From: Vanessa cardui
Taxonomy: Eukaryota; Arthropoda; Insecta; Lepidoptera; Nymphalidae
Length of the DNA: 64,000 nucleotides
Assembly: GCF_905220365.1 (NCBI RefSeq)
Contig: NC_061135.1
Coordinates: 8,957,501-9,021,500 of the forward strand
Direction of reading: 5' to 3'
Under the pieces are notes generated by a model. That model made no database searches. It had not been told where the DNA came from and saw nothing but the letters and a program-made list of their open reading frames with translations. The position numbers and the translations under genes were made by a program. Positions 22,314 to 32,317 of the stretch are shown here, in pieces (position 1 is the first letter of the stretch; each line of letters opens with the position of its first letter).

Positions 22314-22528
22314 CTAATAGCCACTCCCTTCTTATACAAGTCCTATCACCCGCTGCCAGTGACTCTCAGACAGGTATCAGGGCAGCGACCGACCAGCGGT
22401 TTTTTTTTTTTTTTTTTTATTTCCTTTTTTTTTTAACTCTAATAGCCACTCCCTTCTTATACAAGTCCTATCACCCGCTGCCAGTGACTCTCAGACAGGT
22501 ATCAGGGCAGCGACCGACCAGCGGTTTT
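22314..22528 (-). repeat. Two identical 90-bp modules in the element's 3' UTR
   Basis: Copy 1 is 22314-22403 and copy 2 is 22439-22528, identical by eye and offset by 125 bp. Each runs from CTAATAGCCACTCCC to GACCGACCAGCGGTTTT. Both are bounded by long T-rich tracts on the plus strand, which are A-rich in element sense. The modules contain no reading frame. The A-rich borders in element sense resemble tails of captured RNA copies, but that is speculation. Confidence 0.95.
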
Positions 22529-22855
22529 CATTTTTTTTTTTTTTCTTTTTTTTTTCATATATATATATACACAAACACTAATAATATGTATTATTATCAA
22601 TAATAATATATATACAATAAAATAGTCATTTGAATCATTCAAAAAAAAATATAATATGTTGTAAACCATCAATCATGAGAATCAAAATAAATAACAAATG
22701 AATTAATTGCCATAGTCTCTTACAACACAAGGTTAACTAAATCTATACCTAAAAAGTAAATTAATATAAATTTCTAAATTATAAACAATAAAACAAACTA
22801 ATTAATGATGATATTGTTCCGAAATGGAGGAAAAATTTAATATTATTTATAACAT

Positions 22856-25800
22856 TTAAGATTGTTCAAAAGCAGCGTTTTGTTCCACCCATTCACCAGG
22901 CCAAATTCTAAGTTTTTCTTTAGCTACAGTAATATTTCTCAGATTATTTCGTCCTTTTAAATAATATCTATCATTTTCCAAGACATTCGTTATTTCGTAC
23001 GGACCTTTAAATTTGACACTTAACTTATCGTGTCTTCTATGATCTTGATTAACATATACAATGTCCCCAACTTTAAAAGACATGTTAGTTCGGCGGGTGG
23101 AATCAAACCGTTCTTTAAATTTATCAGCTATATTATTCAATCTTTGTCGAGCTAGGTCACGATCAGCATGTACGTTAATAGGTGTTTGTGTAGACTCATC
23201 AACAACATCAGTCAGTCGAGCCTGTATCGGAGGTATATTACCTTCTCTACCAATTAACAATCGAATGGGGGAAAATCCGGTGGATTTCTGAACAGTAGTG
23301 TTTAGTGATTGTTGTACCTTCCATATGACACTCGGCCATTCTGTTAAGTCATTGATAGTACTACTCAACATGTTAATTACAGTGGCCACATATCGTTTTA
23401 CCTGCCCGTTACTACGTGGTGTTCCTGTTGATATCATATGGTGCTCAATATTCATTTCGCGGAATAATGACTGGATTTTTATAGAACTGAAATTGGTGCC
23501 TCTATCTGTGACCACAACAGACGGGGAACCAAATAATGTTATGGTTTCACGTAACAGAAATAAAAGTTCTTGACAATTGAGAGTTTTGAGCGGTTTTAAG
23601 ATGCAAAATTTTGTGAATCCATCCACAATTAATAAAACATGTTTATATCCCTCAGGTGATTGTTTAAATGGTCCGGTGCAGTCAAGATGCAAAGTATGAA
23701 ACGGTATTGATTTTATAAGCGGATGTAACAAGCCCTGTTTAGGCCCTGAATGACCTTTATGCTGTACGCACTTTAAGCAATGTTGAATATATTTTTTTGT
23801 AAACGCAGCAATGCCAGGAAACCAAAAGTTTTCACGGATTTTACTCATAGTTTTATCATAGCCCACATGACAGTTATCATCATGATATAGCCGTAATAAA
23901 CTTAATCTGTATCCTTTTGGTACAAAAAGTTTTGGGACTGAGTCTGGTTTGCTTTTATAGTGTAGTAAGTTGTTAATAATTACATATTGATTGACATCAA
24001 CTTCGCCTGTGTGAACCTTATTAATCAGGGATTGGGTTTCATTATCATTTTGTTGAGCTAATTCTAACCATGACGGCGGTCTATCAGGGTCATTAAGAAT
24101 ACTAATTATTACTGGGGATGACGGAACAATATTGACGACAGGGTTTCGACTAAGATAATCTACATGACCTACAAACTTTCCTTTTTTATAAACAATGTCA
24201 AACTGAAAATCTTGCATAAAGGTCCACCATCTAGCTACACGGGGTGATAAATCCTTTTTATTCATAGTCGGTTTGATGGCATTACAGTCTGTGACTATGG
24301 TAAATTCAATTCCTAATAGATAAACGCGAAAGTGCTTTAAGGCGTTAAAAATCGCCAATGTTTCTAAGTCGTAAGAACAATACCTAGATTCCGCGGGTGT
24401 AGTGCGTTTGCTATAGTAAGCAACAACTTTGTTTTGGTTTTTAACTCTCTGCATCAGGACAGCACCGTAACCAATGGAACTAGCATCGGTGTGCAGTTCT
24501 GTTTTAAGGACAGGGTCGAATATAATTAATAGTGGTTTAGATACCAGATGTTGAATAACATAGTTACGAGCATTATTCTGTTCCTGACCCCATACCCATT
24601 GTTGGTTACTTTTTGTGAGTTTACTAATGGGAGCAGTGCGTGAGGCAAACTCAGGTATAAACTTTCTAAAATAACTTGCCAACCCCATAAATTGACGTAC
24701 TTCTTTAACATTAGTTGGTAAAGGAGAGTTAATAAGTGCTGAAACTTTATTGTCACTTGGCCTAACGCCATCTTTCGAAATGTTTCTACCAAGATATTCT
24801 ATACTATCAACAAAAAATTTACATTTCTTTAAGTTTACGGTAAAGCCGGCCGAACTCAGAGCATCAAAAGTTTGTTCGAGATATTTTAGACCCGTAGACA
24901 TTGTTTGGAAAGGAATTAACAAATCATCTATGTAAACTAACAAAAAATCTAGATGTTTTACAGCCTTTGTAATAGCTTTTTGAAAGACAGATGGGCCATT
25001 ACATATTCCAAAGGGCATTTTTAGAAATTCATAATGCCCATCGGGTGTAATGAAAGCTGTGTATTTTATGGAACTTTGAGATACCGGTATCTGATGAAAA
25101 CCGTTTTTCATGTCAATGGAGATGAAATAGCAAGCTTTTCTTAACTTATCAATTTGATCATCGATGAGGGAGAGAGGGTAACGTTCTTTTTCTATAATTT
25201 TATTTAAGGCTCTATAATCAATACATAATCGGTCACTACCATCTTTCTTTTTAACGAGCAATACGGGACTAGCATACGAGGAGTCACTTTCTCGGATCAC
25301 TTTCTGTTTTAAAAGGTCATTAATTATTTCCTTAACCTTTTCTCGCTCGACAGGAGCCAAACGGTATGGGCGATAATTAATTACCTCATCTTTCTTTAAT
25401 TTAAGGCATAATTCGCCAGTATTTACAATACCAAGATTTTCTGTAGTGGGCAATATAGAAGAATATTTAACAAAGAGGTTTTTGATCGACAGTTGCAAAG
25501 AAGGTGTTAAATGACTTGTCAATTCCCTTAAATGAATTAGCTCTGTATGGATATCAGTCAATCGGGTAACGACATTAATTTTGTCATGTGTGTACGTTCG
25601 AATAAGCTTACAGCCATCTGAGTCTATAACTATAGCTATATCCGGGTAGTTAATAGCATTTCTACCAATCAAACAATCATAGGTAAAGTCCTTATCTCTT
25701 GCTATGTAAAACTCTATTTCTATACAGACCTCATTAAATTTAACTGGCACTGCCATAATACCAAAGACATGTAACTTCCCGTTACCGAGTCCGTCTAAAT

Positions 25801-26821
25801 TTACTGAACAAGGAGAGACATTACAGCCTAATTGTTTAGCAATTGACTCTTTAATTACGCTACAACTGGCACCGGTATCTATAAGTGCCATAATTTTGTA
25901 ATCTCTTATACTTATTTCCGTAAGTTTCAGATTTGTACTTAAGCAATTTACGTTACTTGTTTTATCTTGGCTTTCTGATTTATTATGTTCGATACTTTTT
26001 TTCTTATAAAAACAAATGGATTCATCATGGCCTAATCTCTTGCAAAAGGAACATTGCACTTTGTTAGGAAAATATCTCATGCTATTGAAGTTGTTATAAT
26101 TTCTGAATTCCGGCCTAGTAATTCTGTTTCTAAAGCACTGACTTCTAACATGACCTAATTTATCACAACTATAACAACGACGTTCTCTAGTGTCTTCAAA
26201 TTTTGTACGCTTACTATTTGTGGGTATATCGTGTATATCAATAATTTCGTCTGCCAATCGTTTCTTGGGTATTTTAACATAAGTTGTAAATAATGAAATT
26301 AATTCAGCGGTACTTTCGACACGACTGTTGAAAGACGCCATTCTAATATTATCATCTACAATACCTCCGCATACAAGCTGGACTAACTGTTGCTCAGTAA
26401 ATGCTACTTTGGTGTTTTTGTAAAGCCTAATCTTTTCTCTAGCGTATTCACAATATGAATCAGATAAATCTGAGGTAAAAAGTACAGCTTTATGAAGTTT
26501 CTCGGATAAATTACGTTTTTCTGGATACAAGTCACTTATAGTCATTTTAAAGTTATCCCAACTTCTTCCCTCCTCCGGGTCCCACGATTCGTACCATAGT
26601 AATGCAGAGCCCTTGAGGGCCTTACCTGCCTTAACCACTGCAGTAGCACTACTCCATCCAAGATCCTTTGCGACGATGTCAATGCTATGGCACCAACTCT
26701 CTGCTCCGTTGTCATTTTTAGCAGGATCGAAGGGTGGCAGCACCACGTCATCTTCGCGGTGATTTGTTGCAACTGCATCTCTGATAGCTTTGAGTAAGCC
26801 TTCTATAACAGCAGGATCCAT
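22856..26821 (-). CDS. gag-pol: Gag-Pol polyprotein of a Ty3/Gypsy retrotransposon
   Basis: This 1321-residue frame encodes the retrotransposon's capsid and replication enzymes. Gag occupies about 1-210. Two CCHC zinc knuckles lie at C216-C229 and C257-C270. The aspartic protease has its active site at D315-T-G-A-S. Reverse transcriptase runs about 490-690 with the first aspartate at D570 and the YIDD box at 630-633. RNase H carries D779, E820, D845 and D888. Integrase has an HHCC zinc site (H980, H985, C1015, C1018) and catalytic D1047 and D1106. A GPY motif at 1273-1275 resembles the GPY/F module. The third catalytic position, 35 residues after D1106, is K1142 (codon AAA at 23396-23398) where the family has glutamate. 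The start is the first ATG after the primer-binding region, with no frameshift between gag and pol. Everything else looks intact, so K1142 is likely a recent loss or a copy dependent on trans integration. Confidence 0.97.
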   Translation of the reverse strand: MDPAVIEGLLKAIRDAVATNHREDDVVLPPFDPAKNDNGAESWCHSIDIVAKDLGWSSATAVVKAGKALKGSALLWYESWDPEEGRSWDNFKMTISDLYPEKRNLSEKLHKAVLFTSDLSDSYCEYAREKIRLYKNTKVAFTEQQLVQLVCGGIVDDNIRMASFNSRVESTAELISLFTTYVKIPKKRLADEIIDIHDIPTNSKRTKFEDTRERRCYSCDKLGHVRSQCFRNRITRPEFRNYNNFNSMRYFPNKVQCSFCKRLGHDESICFYKKKSIEHNKSESQDKTSNVNCLSTNLKLTEISIRDYKIMALIDTGASCSVIKESIAKQLGCNVSPCSVNLDGLGNGKLHVFGIMAVPVKFNEVCIEIEFYIARDKDFTYDCLIGRNAINYPDIAIVIDSDGCKLIRTYTHDKINVVTRLTDIHTELIHLRELTSHLTPSLQLSIKNLFVKYSSILPTTENLGIVNTGELCLKLKKDEVINYRPYRLAPVEREKVKEIINDLLKQKVIRESDSSYASPVLLVKKKDGSDRLCIDYRALNKIIEKERYPLSLIDDQIDKLRKACYFISIDMKNGFHQIPVSQSSIKYTAFITPDGHYEFLKMPFGICNGPSVFQKAITKAVKHLDFLLVYIDDLLIPFQTMSTGLKYLEQTFDALSSAGFTVNLKKCKFFVDSIEYLGRNISKDGVRPSDNKVSALINSPLPTNVKEVRQFMGLASYFRKFIPEFASRTAPISKLTKSNQQWVWGQEQNNARNYVIQHLVSKPLLIIFDPVLKTELHTDASSIGYGAVLMQRVKNQNKVVAYYSKRTTPAESRYCSYDLETLAIFNALKHFRVYLLGIEFTIVTDCNAIKPTMNKKDLSPRVARWWTFMQDFQFDIVYKKGKFVGHVDYLSRNPVVNIVPSSPVIISILNDPDRPPSWLELAQQNDNETQSLINKVHTGEVDVNQYVIINNLLHYKSKPDSVPKLFVPKGYRLSLLRLYHDDNCHVGYDKTMSKIRENFWFPGIAAFTKKYIQHCLKCVQHKGHSGPKQGLLHPLIKSIPFHTLHLDCTGPFKQSPEGYKHVLLIVDGFTKFCILKPLKTLNCQELLFLLRETITLFGSPSVVVTDRGTNFSSIKIQSLFREMNIEHHMISTGTPRSNGQVKRYVATVINMLSSTINDLTEWPSVIWKVQQSLNTTVQKSTGFSPIRLLIGREGNIPPIQARLTDVVDESTQTPINVHADRDLARQRLNNIADKFKERFDSTRRTNMSFKVGDIVYVNQDHRRHDKLSVKFKGPYEITNVLENDRYYLKGRNNLRNITVAKEKLRIWPGEWVEQNAAFEQS

Positions 26822-26882
26822 GACGGAATAACAAAGCCACGTTGACTTGAAACTGCAAAAAAAATAAAATAATTATATTAGT

Positions 26883-26906
26883 GATTGAGTCGTATCCCAC
26901 TTCTGA
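26883..26906 (-). promoter_or_regulatory. Primer-binding site candidate (tRNA-Leu-like)
   Basis: Directly downstream of the 5' LTR in element sense lies TCAGAAGTGGGATACGACTC. Its complement reads like the T-arm and acceptor end of an insect tRNA-Leu, without the terminal CCA part. Priming by an internal or trimmed tRNA-Leu end is inferred. mdg3-type elements are known to use tRNA-Leu, which fits, but the match was judged from memory. Confidence 0.55.
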
Positions 26907-27401
26907 AAATAAAATAATGCAACACATATAAATATAAAGATTTATTCATATAACTTAAATTCCATTATTTGTACCTGCAAATACAACAATCTTATGATCT
27001 ATCTTACATCATATATGTATATTACTTATCATATCTTACATTGAATGGTCTTATAGCTAACTATCTGTAACTATGAATATACAAGCTCACTTTAAGTAGA
27101 ATGATATACAATTAAATAATCTAATACAAACTGTAATTATATGTGACTACGCTATTAACAGCTTATATAAAATAATAATTGAAATACTTAACTTTTGAAC
27201 TAGTCGCTTCGGCGGCCGAACAAAAACTACCCCAGAGACCAGTCACCATACTTTTATATCTCGGTTGACACCGCACTTACTTGAGATAATTTTTATTTTT
27301 CACCTACCCTCAATGATTGATCAGTACACAACACTTGTAATAAACGAGTATTATACTCTTTACAAACATGATTCAATTGCTATTAGTATAATAATCTATC
27401 A
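26907..27401 (-). repeat. 5' LTR of the Ty3/Gypsy element
   Basis: Same 495 bp as 21656-22150. In element sense this is the transcription-driving copy: ATATAAAAG at 27251-27259 is the TATA candidate, and AATAAA lies at 26941-26946. It is followed on the right by TATG (27402-27405). Confidence 0.95.
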
Positions 27402-27912
27402 TATGCTTATTTAATTATCTAAAAATACGAATTTTATATGCCATCCATTTCAGTATAAAATCGAATAAGCTGAAGTCTTAAAACATTTTAACATATATTT
27501 TTAAGATTACAATTTGAATGTTTTATATTTATAATACGAGATGAAAAACACTTCGCCTTACATTTTTTCTCGTATAAATCTTAACGAGTTTAAACATTTA
27601 TAAAGCATTCGTTCTGAAGCTTACTTAATACGTGAGTATTTTTTATTATAGTAAAACATGAAATAACTTTCGTTCACGACTTTGTAGGCATGTATTACGG
27701 TGTTTAATGGGTTTTATTGACATACACGGAACTCTAATAATGGTATTCATTTTCTAAAATAACTTTAGCCTAAATTAGTCGTGATCTGCCTTCGTATTAT
27801 ATAGTATTTTTGTATAGATAAAAAAATGTCGATACTATAAAATTTAATTTAAGGAAAATAAAATCTTATTCTATTACATTTAAATTAATCCTTTTTTGTA
27901 TAAAATTTTTAG
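27402..27912. other. AT-rich sequence without recognised feature
   Basis: Right flank of the LTR element; nothing recognised. Confidence 0.4.
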
Positions 27913-28078
27913 GGTTGATTTATTTTCCGATAACCAAATAATCAGCTTTTGGGATGATCCAACCCGTAATAGACCATCACATAAGCCCATAGAGAAAACA
28001 ATCTTTTAGGTCAATACGAACCAAAGAGAATGTACGTCCCTGGGGTTTGTTAATAGTCAAGGCAAATGATGGTTTAAT
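27913..28078 (-). pseudogene. Helitron Pif1-like helicase, C-terminal fragment (broken)
   Basis: Minus-strand reading gives IKPSFALTINKPQGRTF, matching the conserved block near the end of Pif1-type helicases of Helitrons (the FAxTINKxQGxT motif). DLKDCF follows, and after one stop and a frame change VGSSQKLIIWLSENKST, corresponding to the terminal S-R-V-G-S block. Upstream sequence is unrelated, so only a short dead fragment remains. Confidence 0.8.
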
Positions 28079-28808
28079 TTATTTATTGATTATGTGAAAA
28101 TGTTCAATTTAATGTACTATATAATTGTTTCTATTTCATTCATTTCGAAAATCTGATTTCTAGCTTGTCTACGCAACCCAAGGAGAGCAAGGGTTGTATG
28201 ACAGCAAGCCATTCGGCTCTTTAAGCTCTATAACACGTCCATAAGTTTATAGAGTTTATGTTTCTTTGTCTAGAATTTAAGTCTTTCATATAAGAACGTA
28301 GTGCACGTTCTAGACACTACACTTTACACAGCTTTTATAATGAAACGTTATTTCAGTTTATACTTAATTTATGATATGATTTTCCAAGCGTATAATTTTA
28401 ACATTAAGAGTCAATCGAATATTATAATAATATTGACAAAGATTACTTATTTCACTCTTTACTAATACACAATCGTTGATAAAGTTCATTTCGTTCATGA
28501 TTAATTATGTCTAATGACACATTCAGAATTTTAACATCAGTACCGTATAATATGAACAAGTATTTGGCGATCTCTTCCAAGCTAAAAGTATAAAAATCAC
28601 ATTTAACCTTTTAATTTATATTTACTTAAGGGCTTTGAATATTATAAGGGTGGGTAACGAGTGTCATAAGTTTCCTCAATAGGTTTATATTTAAAAATAA
28701 TTACATACTTAATTTCATAAAACTGATATACATAAAACACGTGAACATCAACAGATGTTGATAATATAAATGATATATTATCAGAATCCAAAATGTCGGT
28801 AAATCATT
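28079..28808. other. AT-rich sequence without recognised feature
   Basis: Nothing recognised. Confidence 0.4.
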
Positions 28809-29090
28809 CATCATCATAATCAACAGCCTGTAAATTTCCTACTGCTGGAACAAGGGCCTCCTCTCCCCTTGTGGAGAAGGATTGAAGTATATTCCACCAC
28901 GCTGCTCCAATGCGCATTGGTGGTACACACATATGGCGGAGTTTCTATGAAATTTGACACATGCAGGTTTCCTCACGATGTTTTCCTTCACCGCCGAGAA
29001 CAAGATGAATTATAAACACAAATTAAGCACATGAATATTCAGTGGTGCTTGCCTGGGTTTGAACCTGCAATCATCGGTTAAGATGCATGC
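28809..29090 (-). repeat. Metulj-like SINE, copy 5 (5' end missing)
   Basis: Runs from the tail complement CAACAGCCTGTAAATTTCC through TTCCACCACGCTGCTCCAAT and CACCGCCGAGAACAAGATG to the B box (CTGGGTTTGAACCTGCAATC) and AAGATGCATGCGG. It stops before the A box. Confidence 0.9.
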
Positions 29091-31729
29091 GGTATGTTGG
29101 TAAATAAGTTTGGCAAATTCAAGATTGATCAGCAGCATAAAATATATATAGTGAATCAAACCAGAAGTAAAGATATAACATAAAAAATGGTCAACATATT
29201 TTAGAAATGCTACTATATCACAAGTTACTTAGCTTAGCTACTGGAAGGGTGAAACTCAAGTTTAAGTGTTACAAGAAGTTTTATTTGAAAAGTTAGAAAG
29301 TTTGGTTTCTTTGTGTAAATTGAACATTCGATTGATGATCGTACAAAAACTGTATTTTAAGAGCTACTTAAATAAGAACAAGCAAGCAAGGGGATATATT
29401 TGAGTATTTAATGATGGATAAATTCATTAATTATAATCTGATTGCAATATATAGGGGGACGGTTTCTTGGAAACCATGGTCAATAATAATATAAGCTCTG
29501 ATATAAATGTTTAGGCTTGTTGATATTTCAAGTAAACTCTAATTAAAAAAATCAAAATTTTCAGAGGATAACAATATTAAGAGCATTAAAAAAAGCATTG
29601 TAGTATCCAATTAAAAACATCGAGTTATTTCTGCTAATGCTTTCATAATGATACGGATTCTGATATCATTTTTAAGAGCATTTTCCGTTTAATTGGTTGT
29701 TTATACCAGTTTTAGTTTTATAATTGATAGTTTATTGTTACTTTTTCAAATTTAATTTAAACTAGCGTTCTAAGTCTGTAATATCGGCTTGATTTGTGAA
29801 AAGATCTTGAAGGTTAAGGTAAATAAAAGAGAAGCCTCTCTTTTTACAGCTTTATTTCACCGAGGAAAACTTTTTTGATACTTTATCACAAATACAAATT
29901 TATAAATTAATTTGACAAATTATTACTGGGCAATAGCTCTTTTATAGTAAAAGATAAATAACATAGTATTTGCAAGAGAATAAATTTCGCTTATAATAAA
30001 AAATCAGAATAATCAGCATCCAACATTAGTAGATCTATTATTGAATTATGATTTTTTGCATATCGTATAATAAATTAAATTAATCAGACATATATACGAT
30101 ATTCCAATGACAGGAGGAGTGAAGATAATCAAACTTTAGATGAACATATTCCTTCTGATTTGCTAACAGCTTAGCTATATTAAGCGCCACAAACATTTCT
30201 TGATTTATCTATAACTATTCTACAACACATCATTTAACTAGACAATTTATAAGAGTTTATTTTAAAACTTTAATTCCAAGTTCCATATTTCCACTTAATT
30301 AACTTAGACCTTAAATATTTGGATCTAGATAAATGATGTCCTGTCAAATCAATATCAATATTATTTATATACGTTTATGCCTTGTAGAAAAAAAAATATA
30401 GGAGATCTACTGGGGAAGTAAGAATTGTGAAAGGGAGTGCCTGGCTGAGGTCCTATAAAAATCGTACGTATATATTATTTATAGATTAATATTAAATATT
30501 CTATTTCGTTCATAGTTAGTATTCCTTGGGTTTTATTTTTATTTCCTTTATGAGCTAAAGTGGTTTACGAATATGTTCTTAAACGAAGATATACTCAACT
30601 GGCAAGGAGAAACGAAAGAACACATTATACTCAAAAACACATGCACTCAAAAAGCCACAGTCTGCAAAGACCCAATAGCTTTACTTAGTTCACAAGGTAA
30701 GAGTGCATTAACAGCTCAAAACCTAAATTCCTTCTAATTTCCTAAATTCTTAAAATTTCTTGACACATAAGCCTATTAACATTGTATTGATTCGACTTGT
30801 GATTTGAATTCAAGACTTCGGAATCTTTTGCCTTGTAATCTAGGTACTACACCAACGAGTATCAACAATATAAATTATGTTTGGAGGTACGCATATTTTT
30901 TCATATTAAATCTTATTTCAGAAGTAGCGCGAGTAGAATATAAAATGAGAATACCAGAGCTCACACGGGTAATTCATCATCCTATATTATAACTTTGTAA
31001 AGTAAAACTTAAATACAGGTTTAAATTGTAAATGATACAGTGTGTTCAAATTAGCAATGTAATTAGACTGTCACACGTAACGTTTTATGTATTTCCAAGC
31101 GAATTGAAATTTTGCACAACAAAATTAAAATGAAATGTAATGATAGTGCTTGAGTAGAAATAATATGAATGTACTAGATGTGCCCACGATTTCGTGCGTG
31201 AATTAAAAAAAAATTGTTCATTTTGCAGAGTTTACTATAAGTTAATAATTATGTGTAACTTTTGTATAATTATTATTATTACTGTTTGGTAGAAGGCACC
31301 CTACGTCACGGCGGAGTGGTGGCGTGCACGAAGGTTCCGTGCGGTACTGGACAGTATTTAGACATTGCAGCATTCGTTATTATTTTATATATATTAAAAT
31401 AATAGTTGACTAAGCTACTTCTTATTACATCAGCTAACAGCCAGAGAAAGATTTTTTGAAAGATGATGTCACATTTTTTTATTCTAAGTTTTTTTTACTT
31501 CTTTACCTCGTCTCATTGCCACTTCCTCTATATTGGAAATATCACACCAAAATCTATCGAAGCACCACAGATAGTCATATAGGCAATATCTCCTTTCTGC
31601 TTCATTTTTAACGAAAAATGACTTAATAAATCAAACGAAAAAGAATCCTATAAAGGGGTTATCGGTTATTATGTAATATTATTAAATATATAATAGTATT
31701 AAATATCTCCTCTAATACGCCAATCATAT
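29091..31729. other. AT-rich sequence without recognised feature
   Basis: About 2.6 kb with no gene or clear repeat. A small GC-richer patch at 31300-31370 (CACGGCGGAGTGGTGGCGTG) shows no reading frame of note. Confidence 0.4.
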
Positions 31730-31871
31730 CAACAACAACAACAACAGCCTGTAAATTACCACTGCTGGGCTAAAGGCCTCCTCTCCCTTTGAGAAGATTT
31801 GGAACATATTCCACCACACTGTTCCAATGCTTGGTGGAATACACATGTGGCAGAATTTCTATGAAATTTGT
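31730..31871 (-). repeat. Metulj-like SINE, copy 6 (3' half only)
   Basis: (CAA)n, then CAGCCTGTAAATTACCACTG and CTGGGCTAAAGGCCTCCTCT, to CACATGTGGCAGAATTTCTA. It ends abruptly at GAAATTTG and lacks both promoter boxes. A 10-bp segment (GCGGGTTGGT region) is also shortened. Confidence 0.9.
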
Positions 31872-32220
31872 TCCGATAAACAAATGCAAATGGAACTCCC
31901 ATGGAATAATTGATACATGTGCCTTTCTGTCACAACTTCTGCTTGCCCAGAAAATGTTAAAATTCTACAATGTTAAAGATATAATTAATGGCCATAGGTA
32001 CGATGCAGCTTAAAAAGAAGAAATTGGAGGTTCATTTAAGAATAACATACATTCAAGTACATTTTCTCAAAGCGTAAATTTAAAATGTACTAATATTAAA
32101 TTTAAAAAACCGATTATTACTTTCTTTAATTTCTACCCAAACAATACTTACGGAACACTCTTCGGTAAGTCTGAGTTGCACTCGACCTGTTTTATAGAAT
32201 ACCTTTTCTACCTCGTGCTA
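31872..32220. other. Sequence adjoining the truncated SINE
   Basis: A 74-codon frame runs out of the SINE to 32013. Its non-SINE part shows no family motif. No other feature seen. Confidence 0.35.
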
Positions 32221-32264
32221 TTTTCAACCGACTTCCAAAAGGAGGAGGTTATCAATTCGTCTGT

Positions 32265-32317
<53 letters not shown>

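Larger units (their letters stand above)
21656..27401 (-). mobile_element. Complete Ty3/Gypsy LTR retrotransposon (5746 bp), single gag-pol frame
   Basis: The element comprises 5' LTR (26907-27401), a primer-binding region, a leader of about 85 bp, one uninterrupted gag-pol frame (22856-26821), a 705-bp 3' untranslated segment and 3' LTR (21656-22150). LTRs identical by eye and a matching TATG flank mark a recent insertion. No envelope frame lies between pol and the 3' LTR, so this is a retrotransposon and not an errantivirus-like copy. One continuous gag-pol frame without frameshift recalls the mdg3/blastopia group of insect elements; that placement is inference. Integration in cis is probably blocked by the integrase change described for the polyprotein. 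Confidence 0.97.

Noticed and set aside
22151..22855. Envelope gene of an errantivirus-like element
   Set aside because: The interval has no open frame of useful length and consists of repeats and T-rich tracts.
23061..23573. Plus-strand frames inside the retrotransposon
   Set aside because: Antisense shadows of the gag-pol frame.
31789..32013. 74-codon frame as a gene fragment
   Set aside because: Its first third is SINE sequence and the rest matches nothing that I recognise.
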